A DNA stretch of 64,000 bases from Rhizophagus clarus. Lineage: Eukaryota > Glomeromycota > Glomeromycetes > Glomerales > Glomeraceae. Made by a program: the position numbers and the translations under genes. How positions within the stretch are numbered: the stretch's first letter is position 1; each line of letters opens with the position of its first letter. Below, in pieces: positions 1-13,599 of the stretch. The stretch spans positions 62,001-126,000 of the forward strand of contig BLAL01000321.1 of NCBI GenBank assembly GCA_015698045.1, written 5' to 3'. The notes beneath the pieces were generated by a model that searched no databases, was not told the origin of the DNA, and was given only the letters and a program-made list of their open reading frames with translations.

Positions 1-2863
1 TGGGTTTTAATAAAGCAGATGATAAAAAAGATAAGATACAGTTTTATATTAAAACAAATTATTCAAATAATATAATATTCTGACTATTTATAGTAATAAA
101 AAGACTGAATAATTACTAATATAAAAATCTTTTCAGGTCAAGTCTGAAGATACAACTCTATTTTTATATCTGAAGAAAATGATAATTTAGGATTTTTTCT
201 TTAGATCAACTCATAAGTAATACTGAAAGTTAAAATTCTTTACCACTATTAGTAATAGAAAATATAAACTTTCTTATTGTTTCAATTATTACACAAAAAT
301 ATGGTAATATGTTAAATTTTATTATTGCAATATATAAACAACAATACTTAATTTTTTTTCATTTTTTAGATTAGTAACTTTAGTCTAATTATATTTTATC
401 TATACTGCAGAATAAAGATTATATTATCTAAGAAAAATCTAATATAAATAAGAAAAATAATACAGATAATAAGGATAAATAAAATAATACCCTTCTAAAA
501 ATCAATAAGATTACTTTTCATATAGCTTATAAGACTATCCCAGATAATTCAAAGTTGTGATTAAGTATAGGCACAATAGTGAAAGATGTTTTTTTCAAAT
601 TTGCCAAGAATATAGAGTATAGACTATAAACAGTAAGTTTCTTGAAATTATATCTTTTTATTCATAACACTGATATACTATTATTTTTTTTTTATTTTAA
701 GGTGTTGAAGCTGCATATGATTTTATTAGATTGGAAAGGGATACTGATATACTATTATTATAATTTATGCTTATTCATATATTGTTGACTTTGATGATAA
801 GGATATCAAAGCATTATTTGATAAGAAGGAGTGGAAAGAATTAAAAAAAAATCAAATCAGGATTGCATCAGTTTTACATGACATTACAAAAGAATTAATA
901 AAGTACAGGAAAAAATGTTAAAAGAATTATGTGCTATAGTAATAACTTCATACCTCAAAAAAAAAAAAAAGAATATGATATCAACAAGTATTATAAACTA
1001 GAATGGATCCAAATGGTATTGTGAATACTTTGCAATCTATATGAAAATATGGATACTTTATTAATTAGAAGCTAATATGAAGATTAATTCACAGTTGCAC
1101 TTTTTAGAGTATATATTGATTTCTACATTAGAAATATTTAATTGGGTACTGATATTAAAAGGTTTTAACCATATTTAATAGTAAATTATCATAAACTTTA
1201 TTTTTTTAATGTGATTAATCATTTATCATCACTGCTTATAGAACTGATATACTATCGCTGAGTAATGCAAAAGGAAGAACTATAACTAAAAGGCAAATAC
1301 ATATATAAGAAAACTTATTAATCACAAAATTAATTATTGATAAACTTCTTGAAATTGGAGTCATTGATATAATATGAGACATGTAATCAGATAAAAATCT
1401 TAGACATGTTCTAGAATATTTGTGTTTGCCTAATTTTAGCAAATACTGTTTAATATATAATATTAGTTTGAAGTATTATTATTTTTATTTTTCTTGTTTA
1501 ATGTAGTATTAAGATGATAGATCATTAGCAGAGATAGCGTAAAAGGTTGTAATATGATTTATGTATTTCAGTTTTAATTATATAGCAATTAACTCTATTA
1601 TAATTTCATTAAAAAAAGTTTATTATACTTAAAAAAAAAAAAAAATAATCTATATAATTTTTAAATTTTATTTTCTTAATAACTAATGATTTAATCTTTA
1701 AGATTTTTAGAATTTAACCTATTTATGATTTAAAAAATCAGATTTTGACATTTATTTTATTGTATCTGTCTTAATTAAAAGTTAAAATTTCACTTTTTTA
1801 TAAATCAAGTGATTTTTATAAAATTGTATTATTAATTAAATAAAAAAATACTTTTAAAGTGTTATTTTAAGTCTCATTTTTAAAATAAATATAAATTTAT
1901 TATGCTGGTATTTATAATTTATATTATAAATTAACTTTAAAAATAATACTTAATTTATGCTATTCACTGTATTTATATACTCATAATTTTAAAAATTAAG
2001 TTTCTAGAAATATTAGCATGAATAACATACCATCCTTGAATTGGGCAAAACAGATTCTCTTTGATTGACTTTACTTTTTACTTTAATATCTCATTTATTT
2101 TATTTTCAATGTAGTTCTTTACTTCTTAATATTTCATTTTATTTTTTAGATATTTTCAGTTATTTGATTTACTTTATTTCTGTAATATCTTAAAATATTT
2201 ACTTGATGAATATTTTTAATACTTTTTTTGTAATACTTTTAATATATTTCTGTAATACTTTATATACATTCTAAGTTTATTTATTCAATAAATAAACTTC
2301 TTACCATATTTTTTAATAATATTTCACAAATTTAATCAATAAATCTTTATTTCAATTATATTGTAGATTTGATCAACAAATCTTTATTTATATATATCAT
2401 ATAGATGTTCTATATCATATTAGGACAAGCATTTTTCTAATAATTTTTGTACCACTCAGGCTCTTCCTTCAAACATTCATGCCACAAAGGTTACTTTTGT
2501 AATACTTTTTCTTTTATCACATAGGCTTATTCAAATATATAATATGTTCCACTTGGACATATACTTTTAAAAATACTTTTTTACTATACTGTATAAATAT
2601 AATATTTAAAATTTTAATATTTTTCATAAATAATTATAACTCCATTAATGTAAAAGTTTTAAACTGATATCTTAACTTTGGTACTGATTTTGCAGGTGAA
2701 ATTTGCTATTTTCAATTATAATAATTATATTTTCTATTGCAGACTTGAAACTGCTAAAATTTGTTATTTTTAATAATACTAATCTTAATATTAGTTAATA
2801 CTTTCTAATGTAAATCTAAAACTGCCAAATTTTGTACCTTCTAATACAGATCTTACTGTTCAA
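1..2863. other. AT-rich intergenic DNA, no gene recognised
   Basis: Very AT-rich sequence with A and T runs and no open frame that looks coding. A short stretch near 700-960 reads like decayed coding DNA (acidic and lysine-rich in one frame), but stops interrupt it and I do not recognise it. Confidence 0.6.
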
Positions 2864-4037
2864 TAAAGATGTTAGCCGTAATTGATTAAATGATACCGTA
2901 ATATTACAACATACGGCATTACAGTTATGACACTTTTCATAATACTGTAATTAGGCCATAATGCCATAATTGGATCGTAATATCGTAATTAGGCTGTAAT
3001 GCCTTAATGCCGTCTAAGGTTGCCTGCCAAAAGTCATTTGGCCTAATGCCGAAAGTTAAAACTCCCTACATAGTGCTGCGACATAATTTTGGTATATATA
3101 GTATTAGTGTGATAATATTTTTTAATTCATATTAATAAAAAAAAATGTTAAAAATGTTTAATATTTTTTTAATTCATATTAAAAATAATAAAATGGTTAA
3201 TTAACATTTTTTTAAATACATATTAATAAAAAAAGCCGCGATTTTATTAATAAAGAAACCCGTGATTTTATTAATAAAGAAAGCTGTGATTTTATTAATA
3301 AAGAAAGCTGTGATTTTATTAATAAAGAAAGCCGCGATTTTATAAATAAACAATTTTATTAATAAAAAAAGCCGCGATTTATTAGCTTTATTAATAAAAA
3401 AAGCCACAATTTTGTTAATAAATAATTTTATTAATAAAAATAAGCCGCAATTTTATCAATAAAAAATAAGCCACGACTTTATTAATGAAAAATAAGCCGT
3501 GATTTTATTAATAAAAAATAAGCCGCGACTTTATTAATAAAAAATAAGCCGCGATTTTATTAATAAAAAATAAGCCACGATTTTATTAATAAAAAATAGG
3601 CCGCAACTTTATTAATGAAAAATAAGCCACGATTTTATTAATGAAAAAAGCTGCAATTTTATTAATAAAACAAAGCCGCGATTTTTATTAATAAAAAAAG
3701 CTGTGATTTTGTTAATAAAAAAAACTGCTATTTTATTAATAAAAAAAAGCTGCAATTTTGTTAATAAAAAAAAGCTGCAATTTTGTTAATAAAATAATTT
3801 GTTAATAAAAAAAGAGCTGCAATTTTATTAATAAAAAAAAATCTGCAATTTTATTAATAAAAAAAACCGCGATTTTATTAATGATCTCATATAAAATAAG
3901 CCAATCATAATTACGGCATAATTACAACATTACAGCACAATTACAGCATTACAACTTTTACATTCTGAAGAAGCTAGGTTGCAACTTATTACTTACAATA
4001 CTGTGTCTTATAATTACAGTTACAGGTAACATCTTTA
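2864..4037. mobile_element. Non-autonomous TIR element candidate with a minisatellite core
   Basis: The left end at 2864 reads TAAAGATGTTAGCCGTAA. The right end at 4037, read on the minus strand, gives TAAAGATGTTACCTGTAA. The first 11 bases are identical and most of the next bases match, so this looks like a pair of terminal inverted repeats. The inside has no coding frame; inner flanks contain inverted stretches rich in GGCATTACAG-type words, and the centre is a long minisatellite. I could not find an 8-bp target duplication (CTGTTCAA on the left, ATATGATA on the right), so the call rests on the termini only. The motif TTGCCTGCCAAAA at about 3020, typical of the 43816-45388 element, lies inside. 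Confidence 0.5.
3222..3885. repeat. Minisatellite, 20-26 bp AT-rich unit with a GCCGCG core
   Basis: About 25 tandem units of the form GCCGCGATTTTATTAATAAA with a variable A-rich linker. The GCCGCG core varies as GCCGTG, GCCACG, GCTGTG and GCTGCA, meaning changes fall at the CpG positions, while the AT part is well kept. The unit changes length slightly (linkers AAAAA to AAAAATAA). Confidence 0.9.
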
Positions 4038-7000
4038 ATATGATACTCTTTTTTAGACAATAAATTAAAGTTAAAAATTTCAATATCAAAACTTTACCTA
4101 TTGGAATTTTGGTACCTAACTTTAGAATTATTTTCCTATAAAAAAAGAAAAAAATGTTAATATAATGTTTTTTAAGTAAATTTAGTTTAAAAATATTTAA
4201 TAAAAATTAATCTATTAGAATTTTGATATCCAACTTCAGAACTATTTTCCTTAAAAATAAAAAGAAAAAAAATGTAAATATACTGTTTTTTTAAATAAAT
4301 TAAAGTTAAAAAAGTTTCAATAATTGAAACTTAACTATTTAAATTTTGTGCATCTAATTTCAAAACTGTTTTCTTACAAAAAAAAGAAAAAATAATATTT
4401 ATATAACATTTTTTTAAAATTTTTAAATTATGAAAATATACCTGTATGTTCAGATTAATTTTGACTAGTTTTTTATAAATAAAAGAGGAAAAGAGTAATA
4501 AAAGGAAAGTGAAAAGATGATAAAAGATGAATAAGAGAATAAAGGAAAGTAAAAAGATAAAATAAATAAATAAAAAGAAAAGGAAAAAAAGTATGAATAA
4601 TTTAAAAAAAGTCAAAAAAAAGTTTGATTAATTATTAAAATTATATCACATGATTCAAAATTAAAGCCAATTTTTAATTTTTGCTAAAAAAACCAATTAT
4701 TAACTAATAAATAGACTTACTAATAAGTTGATATAAAATATGTAACTTAAAAAATAATATACTATTCAGTCTCAATTAGTAAAAAATATATAATTATTCA
4801 TTCTAATTTAAGTTGAATATATTTAAATCAATTGCAAATTTAATAATAGCTGGTTACTTTTATTTAACTAATATCTGATTTTAACATTTGATTTAAAAGT
4901 AAGCAATCAGTAAATAAATAATTATTAATTAGGTAATAACTTGATTGATATCTGATTGAAATATAAGCAATTGAATAAATTAAATGACTAATCAAAAAAA
5001 GTTACCAATCAGGTAAATATCTGATTGGTCAGTGTTTTACCAGTGATAATTTTTTCAAAATAAACTCTAAAATTGATTTCTAAATTATTATAAATCATAC
5101 AAAATAAATAAGATTTAAATAAACCAAATTTATTTTTGCAATTACAAACTTGCTAAATAATTTAAATTCTATCTTTCTCATAACAATTAAAGTATTTGTT
5201 TTTTATATTTTGAATACAAAAAAAAGTAGATAAGATATTTCAAAACAATAATACAGGTATATTACTTTTATTATATATTAGTATTTTAATTATAAATTAT
5301 ATGTAATATAGATATATAAATTAATCAATATATAAAAATTGTAAAAAGTATAAAAACCTTACTAAATAAAATTTATTACAGTTAAATTTTATGACAAATA
5401 GAAATCCAATCTTCTTTAAAAGCTTTAATACTATTTATTATTATTAATATCTTTTATTAGTATATAAATATATTAAAGCTAAAAATTAAACATAAGTTAA
5501 AATTAAGTAAGATTTGCTTATATATGAATTTAGTTTAAAAAATTAATATATTTCAATGATTCTTTTTTAATTAAAGGTCTGTTTATGACATATTAGTAAA
5601 AATTTATATATTTATATAATTTACTATTGAATTATATATACCTATATAGTAACTGGTTTAGTGTCAAAATTATTATTATATAAAATATTTGTAATTCCTT
5701 TATTATGATATAAATAAAAATTTTAAACTTGCTTAAAAAGAAACTAATATGTTGCAATTTAAAAAAAAGTATTGATAAAAATTTACTGAAGTTCTAAACA
5801 AAATATTTTGCAATTAATGTATAAATAAAATATATTTTTTTTTGGTATGCAATTTATATTACAAGCTTTTAAATGAATAATATTTTCTCATATAGATTGT
5901 TGAAAATCTTATTAGTATCATAAAATGCAAATAATATAAATTTTTAACAAGACTTTTGTAAGGTTAATGTTCATTTATTTCTGGTAATAAATGCCTCTAT
6001 ACAATAATATAATTGATTTCTAACATCAATTTTTCTATCCAGAATATCAATAATTGGAAAGAAAAACTTTTGCAAGCATTAGTATAGATTCACTTTATCA
6101 TTAGTGTCATATGTGTAACATGTATACAATGTGACACATATTGGAAAAATTTTTTATTGTATTATGAAGGCAAAAGCATTTAAAGTTTCGAGTTTATTCA
6201 ATGATATCCAATTGGATAGTAAATGTTGAGTCTAATCCTTGAGGGTGTTCAGGAGTTTTCAATTTTCACGTTTATTTAAGCAATACAGACACCATGTCTT
6301 TAAGTGCTTTATACACTTGAAACCCATTTATGACCCTTATTACACATCCATTGCATCAGAACACAGAGATTATTTTAGCAAGATTAACAATGTATTAGTA
6401 GTAACATGGCTTACAAATAGATGTGGATCGCTATATTGAGGAAATCTATTAAAGCATGTGACGAGTTACGTATAAACAAAGGTTATAACTATATTTAAGG
6501 CCAAGAGAAGGGTCATAAATTGGACGTATTCGTGGCCCTAATTGGCTATATAGTATTGCTAATTACAACCTAAATATTTATAGTCTATCATTTTCGCCAT
6601 ATAAAATTAACAAATTATTTTGTCATTAAAATTATGTGACTTCGTGATATTTCTTTGCAGCCTCCTGATTTACCGCATGATGTTAAAATAAAGAAATTGG
6701 CGGTAGAATTTTATTTGAAGATTAGGTGGAAATGTTCATCACAGTTTTTTTTTTTTTCTCAGGGTAAAGCACTGACCGAACTACCCCGGGTTTTTTTTAC
6801 AAATCTACAAAATGTACATTAAATACTAAATCAAACTACTTATATTATGTTTTAAATTTTTCGATTATTCGATAATACATTAATAATTTCCTCAGAATAT
6901 TGCAATAAATTGATTTTAATTAATAATCAATGATAGTGAGAATTGTCCTCTGCAATATAAAAATCATAATATATACATCATGGTGATGTCATGATACTTG

Positions 7001-7073
7001 TATATATTACATCATGATTAAAATTTTTCATAAATTATAAAATGTTGCTAATTTTTCTTTCCTAAGAGTTAAC
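4038..7073. other. AT-rich intergenic DNA, no gene recognised
   Basis: No supported gene. 4850-5050 has a loose inverted symmetry (CTGGTTACTTTT near the left, reverse of ACCAGTGATAA on the right) that could be a decayed MITE. The open frame around 6239-6439 lacks an ATG start and a recognisable domain, and I do not regard it as a gene. Confidence 0.55.
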
Positions 7074-7608
7074 ATGGCAGAAAGTAAGTTTAATTATAAT
7101 CGGCTTTACATAAATTTTTTAAATGATCTCAATTTCTAATATCTTTACAGAGAAGCGACAAGAATTACCAACTAGTGGAGCAATTCGAGCTCATGATGGA
7201 CATTTCCTAACTGTTATTAATGATACGGAGAATCCTTTATTAGAATTTCATTGGAATAAAGATGATCCATTAAATGAAAAACGAAAAGAAACCATCTTTC
7301 AAATTGATCAGAATGGTGATTTATATTATGGAGAGAAAAGAGTTATGTGGAAATCTAATAACGAAGAAAACAAATATTGGATCAAGCTTGAACAATTAGA
7401 AAATGAAGTATGTTGTTATTATTAGATTAACCGATTTTGTAAATATTAATCAAAAAAATTCTTTTGTTTATAGTACGTGTTACGAATTATTAATACAGAA
7501 AATAATAAAGCCGAGAAATATATTACAATTAATATTGAAGATTTGGAATTAAAAGATGAACCAGAAGTATCTTCTGTCTTTACAATTATTACCACCGATA
7601 AAAAATAA
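7074..7608 (+). CDS. Small three-exon orphan protein, 133 aa
   Basis: Spliced model: exon 1 at 7074-7083, exon 2 at 7151-7407, exon 3 at 7474-7608. Both introns (67 and 66 bp) are GT-AG with GTAAGT or GTATGT donors, and the frame is kept through both junctions to a TAA stop. The 402-nt coding sequence gives a soluble, charged protein starting MAEKKRQELPTSG. It has no signal peptide or membrane segment. A central stretch (FQIDQNGDLYYGEKRVMW) and regular alternation of polar and hydrophobic residues suggest a beta-rich fold. The word DGxL followed by VxW faintly recalls bulb-type lectin repeats, but that is a guess. It is transcribed towards the minus-strand gene ending at 8204. I do not recognise the family; the intact frame over three exons argues that it is real. 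Confidence 0.7.
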
Positions 7609-8203
7609 ATTTCGAACAAAATTTTACAAACCACGTGACGTGCATATAGCATTGTATTTTGTATACTTAATTAATTCTTCCCAAGAACTTTTAAAGCAGT
7701 TAAAAAAACTTCCCTGTTAGTACCAATTTTGCTGCTTTATCACTAGCGATGCTAGACTATTTTGTAAAGATTAATTTGTAAATTCAAAAATATAAAATTT
7801 TGCTCTTGTGGATTTTATATACTGTACTTATACTGAAAAATAATACCTTTAGAATCCTCCTAAACTGATATGTAGTTAAATTATGAGGAACATTGGAAAT
7901 TGATTATTTAAATACCAATGTTTTGTAATTTCTTTATATATATATATACAGTATAAACTTTCAATAAAAGAATGGTTTTATAAAAAAAATTTTTTTTTTT
8001 TTTTCCACAAATATTTGCATCTAGCAAATAGCCCTATTATATACAATTTTATTTACAAATTTTTTTTTTTTTTGTTTGAAAAAAATATTACATGATTTCT
8101 ACCCAAAATTACAATTTGCCCGATTATTATGATTATTACAATTATTTATAAATATATTACACATCCCCTCAGCTGTCATCTCCATGCAAAGTTATAAGTT
8201 ATT
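7609..8203. other. Spacer between converging gene ends
   Basis: AT-rich 3' flank shared by the 133-aa orphan (+) and the membrane protein gene (-). It contains poly-T runs near 7990 and 8060 and an AATAAA-like word near 7963. No further gene seen. Confidence 0.5.
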
Positions 8204-10005
8204 TTAAACATCATCATTCAGTTTAGGACCATATTTGGCCGCTGCATTGTCCATTTTACCATCATCATTAAAAAGTTCAAGTGTTTCTATAAAGCATGCT
8301 TCCATATCATCTAGACCTTCTGCTAGATATTTTGCTTGTCGCTCAATATCCATCAATCGATCTTCTAATCGGTTGTACTCTTCAAAAAATCTCGAGGGAC
8401 GCTTTAAATGTCGTGTTGCCCCCTTACATTTGGTTTTCTGTTCATCAAACATCTCAATCGACTTTTTGATGCTCGTTTCGGTCTCTTTGACTTGTTGTTG
8501 ATATGAATCAATCAACTTTAGAATTTCGAAGTTTCTTTCGATTCTCTTTCTAGATGCTTGTTCATCTTGTACAAGCACATCGACAAGTGTTAGACATTTG
8601 TCGTAATCGAAGTTGTCGTTTCCTGTGACTTTTGTTCTTGTTTCATTTTGTGTATAATCAAGGAAATCATCAGAACAATCAACAGGTTTTTCACAGAAAT
8701 CGGCATCATCATCTTCAGATTCATAGTATTTTTTTTCTTGAAAAAACTCTTGAACCATTTTAAGAGAATTCTCAAGGTTTGAATCTTCTTGTTTTTGTCT
8801 CCCGAGTTTTATCAAAAGTTTCTTGTAACGCTCAACACGTTCTTGTCCAATTTTGTCAAAAGTTTCATGTAAGGTTATTGGTGTATAAGGATTGTAAAAT
8901 TCTCGATATTTTTCTCTGTCTGTAAAAAAAATTTTTGTATCAATGATTTATATCTTAAAGTACCGGTACAAAAATGAATTACACACATACCTTGGAGATC
9001 AGTGTAATGTATTTTTCTGATAGTCTCCATGATTCTTGTTTCTAAATCATCAAGTGATTCCTTATTGTATCTATCTTTGTAGATAGGTCTTGTGAAATAT
9101 TCAACATTTCGGATATGCGATATTGAGTTTTCAACCTTCTCGGGATGATTGGAATGTTTTGATATTGAACAGTCACCTAACCGATATTTGTACTCTCGAT
9201 TGATTCGTTTAGAAGAACGAGCATCTGGAGCCTTTAATTTTAATTTTCGTAACGATTGTTGTTTGACTTCATTATTATTAGGAACAAAATTGCCACCACA
9301 AGTTCCAACTCGAATTTCTTGAATCTTCTGGTCATTTTGATGTGAACCATTGCTATTACTAGAATTACTGTTATTAACTCGAATTTCTTGAGTTACTTTA
9401 TCTTTTTGTTGACAGTTATTGCGGTTTGAAGTACTATAATCATCACAGGAGCCAATTATTTTCTCCTGAGTTGTTTGATCCTTTTGTCGAGAATTATCAT
9501 TACTACTGTTACATCTGGGTACTTGAACTTTCTTGCTTGTATTTGTAGATTTAGTATCATGAGAGCTATTTCTCGAACCAGTCGAGCCATTTGTTGTGGT
9601 GTCAGATGTCTTTGACGACAATGCAATACCATTTTCTCGATAGGTTCGTTTCCTACCACTTAATTTTGCGGGTTTATTGGAACTACTCGAAGATTTTGCA
9701 GGCTTTGTTGGCTTCTGTGGTTTTGATTTTTTACCAAATCCTAATTTATTTGATACTTTTTCACGGATAGAAGTCCACCAACCAGCCGAATTTTTATTTG
9801 TGTTGTTACTGCGCTTACCCGTATCATCCTCCTTATTGTTGAATTTGGATTTTTTGGGTTTTTTTGGATCATATTCGACTGTATATGTCGGCGATTGTGA
9901 CAGAAACCATATCGTTGCAAGTGCAACTATTGTAAACCCTCCCAAATATGCGATAGAACTGTGAAGCATAAAAAAAAGTCTGTTAGCATTTCTAATGTTT
10001 CGCAT
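8204..10005 (-). CDS. Membrane-anchored, Ser/Asn-rich coiled-coil orphan, 576 aa
   Basis: Two exons, 10005-8991 and 8919-8204, joined across a 71-bp GT-AG intron (donor GTATGT). The first of two close acceptor AGs keeps the frame; the second would hit a stop at once. The start ATG at 10005 is preceded by an in-frame stop. Residues 17-36 form one hydrophobic segment, so the protein is probably a single-pass or signal-anchored membrane protein. Residues 45-250 are lysine-, serine- and asparagine-rich low complexity. Three imperfect internal copies of a Gln-Asp-Lys / Thr-Gln-Glu / Ile-Arg motif lie between roughly 170 and 240. The last 240 residues are charged and predicted coiled coil, with an acidic patch (ESEDDDADFCEKP). 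I recognise no catalytic domain. It is flanked by two other intact multi-exon genes, which supports a host gene. Confidence 0.75.
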
Positions 10006-11189
10006 AAAGAGGAGGAGAATAACATATTAACTAACCGATATTTTTGTATATTGCGTTGCCCTGTTATTGATATCCACGCATTGATCAGAGATATTGTTGA
10101 TGAAGTTCCACCGACGCATTTTGAGTTTTTATATAAATATCTTTTAATAGAGAATTAATTATTAGTATTAAAATAAAATATTTATCTAGTGAAAATCGGT
10201 ACAATACTTACTTTTGCTTCTCCATTATATTAATGTATTAATTCATTCATAAGTTTTAAATTATTATACAGTTACTTTTTTTTTTAATTTATGCACTTTC
10301 GAATAAAAGCCCGAATACGTACAGAAACCTGTACGACTACTATTGTAAGATAAAATGAACGATACAAGGTAAACATTTGGCACGTTAAAATGGTTAAAAA
10401 ATTATTTTTTTTTTTTTTTACAAACAATTAGATCTTGAAATTGAAATCTTTACATACCTTTATTGCACTAAAAAACGTTAAAAACCTCTTGCACTTTTAC
10501 TTGAAGAAAGGCAATAAGGACTCGGAGAACAAGAGTCTTTTAAACCAATTATTTGGTTTTTTTTCGGGTGGCTTTTAACGTCTTTTTGTGCTTTAGTAGA
10601 ACAAAAAAAATTATATGAACCTTAATTTCAACGTGGTCAAGTTTTCAGTTGTTAGCAATGTGTGAACGCGTAAATTTCTCTGGAACTATAAAATGTAGTA
10701 AAAATAAGGAGAGAAAAAAAGAATTCTTTATGTTTGTGTTCAAATGAATTAGTAAGAGGAAATTAGGGTATTCGCTCCACAGATATATTTTAAAAAGTAT
10801 TCAAGTAATATGTAAAAAAGTCGGGAGGGGGGAATTTTTTTAAATTCGTTAAAAAGTTTTCTTATTCCCCGTAAGAATTTGGGTTAAATCAAAAAGGTTG
10901 TGTTTTAAAAACACGAAAAAAAAAAAAAATTTAGAAGTAACAGGAACGAAAAAAAGCTCCTTTTTTGTGAAAAGTAAAAAAAAAAAAAAAAAGATTTGTG
11001 ACATGATAAACCTATTTATATCTCTCAATTGTTTACTTTTAACATGTTACCATGTCACATGAAAGAACGCGTGTAACAATTAAAAAAAAAAAAGAAAAAA
11101 AAAAAAAAAAAAGATAAAAACCTGATCTGCACCGGATGACTTATAAAACAAAGAGAACTTTATTAATAGCTTAAAGGCGTAAAACGAGG

Positions 11190-11220
<31 letters not shown>

Positions 11221-12237
11221 TTTTGCATAATATGAAAATGATCGACAATAATGGGCTTCTTCTTTTATAATTATATATATATTAAAATAAAACCTTCTTT
11301 GTTATATTAGAAATGAAAAAGGAAGTTGCACAAACGAGAATCGGATGTTCGTGCACTAGCATAAAGTTTTGATATATAGTCATCTCTATTTTTTACTTTA
11401 GTCATGTGACGCAACTATCATGCTACGTCATTAGCTATTAATTTTCGCTTGAATGCGTGGTTGAGTGTTTAGGATCCACAATAGAATAATGTACTATTAT
11501 AATGCGTAAATGCTATGATAATCCTCCTACAAATATTTATAAAACACTAAAACTCTTTTGGTATTTTTTTTGATGACGTTTATAAAGTTATGAAATTAAC
11601 GCGTATTACATATTTATGATATTTTTCCAAATAAATATTAGATTTCTTGATAACGACAATCAATACCGCAGAAAACAATAAGACTGAAGTTGGTAAAATA
11701 ATAATCATTTACCCGTTAACCGAATATATGGGATTTTTTATGGATAAAAAATATATAATTAGTATCAAAGATGCAGACCGGCGTAATTGATGGCGTAATA
11801 TACAGATGTCGTTAATTTTGGCCCGAATTAGATATTAAAAATCAGGTTAATAAATCAATGGTGACTCATTTGAAAAAAAAATTTTTTTTTTTTTTTTTTG
11901 TCAAAAAAAAAAAAAAAAAAAAAAAAAAAGATTTAACGTCTTCTTGATTATCATGTCAATTTAATGATGTATGTAAGGTTGTTCCGGAACAATAATAAAT
12001 TTTAATTCTTTTATTTAATTTCATGTGAATTACGGAAAAAACAAAGGTAAACATGAGATTTCTGCAATCAAAACAATATTAAAAAAATTTTCGATCTTTT
12101 TTTTTCTTTAAAAAAAAAAAATTTTTTATCTATTATGAATTTAAATATTATAAAGAAAAAAAAGAATCTTTTTTTTTTTCATCTTTATTGTTATATCATA
12201 TATATACTGTATATTAAAATACACTTTTTTTTTTTTT
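10006..12237. other. Intergenic region with long homopolymers
   Basis: Probably contains the promoter of the membrane-protein gene at its left end. The rest is marked by poly-A and poly-T runs of up to about 35 bases (near 11190, 11880-11930 and 12110). Two short paired words near 11000 and 11060 (GTGACATG and CATGTCAC) form an inverted repeat around the start of a long A run. No coding frame supported. Confidence 0.5.
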
Positions 12238-13599
12238 TTACCAAGGAATAACTTTTTCGTACTGCCAAAATTCACCATTTTTAGTTTTGGGAACGACATC
12301 CTCATCAAGTGCAAGATAAACTGGAGTCTCGGCACCTTGATCTATTTATAAACATCAAATAAACGTGATTATGAATCCAAAACATTTAATATGTCAACAT
12401 CTGTGCATAAAAAAAAAAACTAAATAGGGAATAACGTACCAATATTTCTTGGTGCATTAGGGCCACCCATATCAGTTGCGACCTACACAAATAAAAAAAA
12501 ACGAGTTCACGCACTTGTACCTCGGAAAAATTAATAATTATAGTACATGATTATTTATATTACTACTTACCCAACCTGGACAGCATGCATGAACAAAAAT
12601 ATTTTTGCCTTCACTGTCTGCACGACGTGCAAAAATTTTAGACATGGCTATAACTCCAACCTTAGATACACCGTAAGCTACAAAGAAAGAAAAGAAAAAT
12701 AATTAATCAATTTTCAAATTATTTTTTAAATCGTCTTCTCAATAACTTACCTTGGGAAGGCCATCCTTCTTTTGTCCATTGATCGTTTTCCACATCATTT
12801 TCGAATTTCTTTATCAAACCTATCAATTCATCAATATCAAGATCTTCTTGGGTAAATTTTTTTTGAAGTTCCGAAGACTTCAATGTGCTTAATTTTCCAA
12901 GTCCACTTGATATATTAATTAATCTTCCGTTTGGACGAATTAAAGGGTAAAGTTGATTGCATACGTTGAGGGTACCATAAAAATTTGTTTCCAAAGTTGT
13001 ATGAACAACATTTATATCAAATTGATTACCTTTGAAAGCTATCAAAATAATAATTTAGATTCTATATTTCAAAATGGTCTCAAAAAGCGAATTAACGAAA
13101 ATATTATTTACCTATTGCAGCATTATTAATTAATATATCAAGTCCTAAAATTGAGATCACGTGAGTTACTCGACATGAATTTTTACGTTTCACAATTTTT
13201 CTTCTTTAATAATGTACCATTTTCATTTTCAAGGACTTGTTTAACTTCCTTGATGCTTTCCTCATCAGTCAAATCCATTCTCAAAAACTTAATATCCACT
13301 TTTCCATTTTCATCTTTTAAAATTTGTTTAGATTTTAACTCCTGTTTGACTTTTTTCAAAGATTCTTGACCGAGATTTGGATCACGAGCTGTCATGAAGA
13401 TTGTTAGTGGAAGATCATCTGAGGAACGTTGAGCATATCTTAAAGCGAGATTGCGTACAATCGCATATCCAATTCCTTTGTTCTATAAACATGTTGTGTA
13501 ACTTTAGGAGCTTTATAAATAGCAAAGGAAAAAAAAAGGATCGGGTAATTTACTTACTGCTCCGGTGACAAGTGCAATTTTGGTTACATAAGTTTCCAT
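12238..13599 (-). CDS. Short-chain dehydrogenase/reductase, carbonyl-reductase (CBR1) type, 293 aa
   Basis: NADPH-dependent cytosolic reductase of carbonyl compounds, by family. Seven exons: 13599-13558, 13482-13218, 13144-13112, 13038-12751, 12677-12571, 12482-12440 and 12341-12238. All introns are GT-AG and the frame is continuous to TAA. The Rossmann nucleotide motif TGANKGIG is at residues 12-19 and MDLTD follows strand 3. LDILINNAAIAF at about 104-115 is the NNAG-type motif with Ala for Gly. N132 (ETNFYGT), S157/S158 (INISSG) and Y211-x3-K215 (YGVSK) form the expected Asn-Ser-Tyr-Lys tetrad. CCPGWVATDMGG matches the PG motif after strand 6. The 293-aa length is slightly above human CBR1. 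The insertion between the catalytic Ser and Tyr (about residues 160-205) is the feature that separates CBR1-type enzymes from other SDRs. Substrate cannot be told. Confidence 0.93.

Noticed and set aside
3222-3885. CRISPR-like array
   Set aside because: Units are contiguous with no unique spacers and vary in length; the setting is eukaryotic.
4331-4615. Phe-rich minus-strand open frame
   Set aside because: Low-complexity AT sequence, no recognisable protein.
4845-5050. Possible MITE
   Set aside because: End similarity is only a few scattered bases and no target duplication was visible.
9961-10158. Plus-strand 65-aa open frame
   Set aside because: No ATG start and antisense to the start region of the membrane-protein gene.
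10020-10160. Additional upstream exon for the membrane-protein gene
   Set aside because: A minus-strand ATG frame (MRRWNFINN) ends at a GTTAGT donor, but no acceptor joins it in frame to the 10005 exon.
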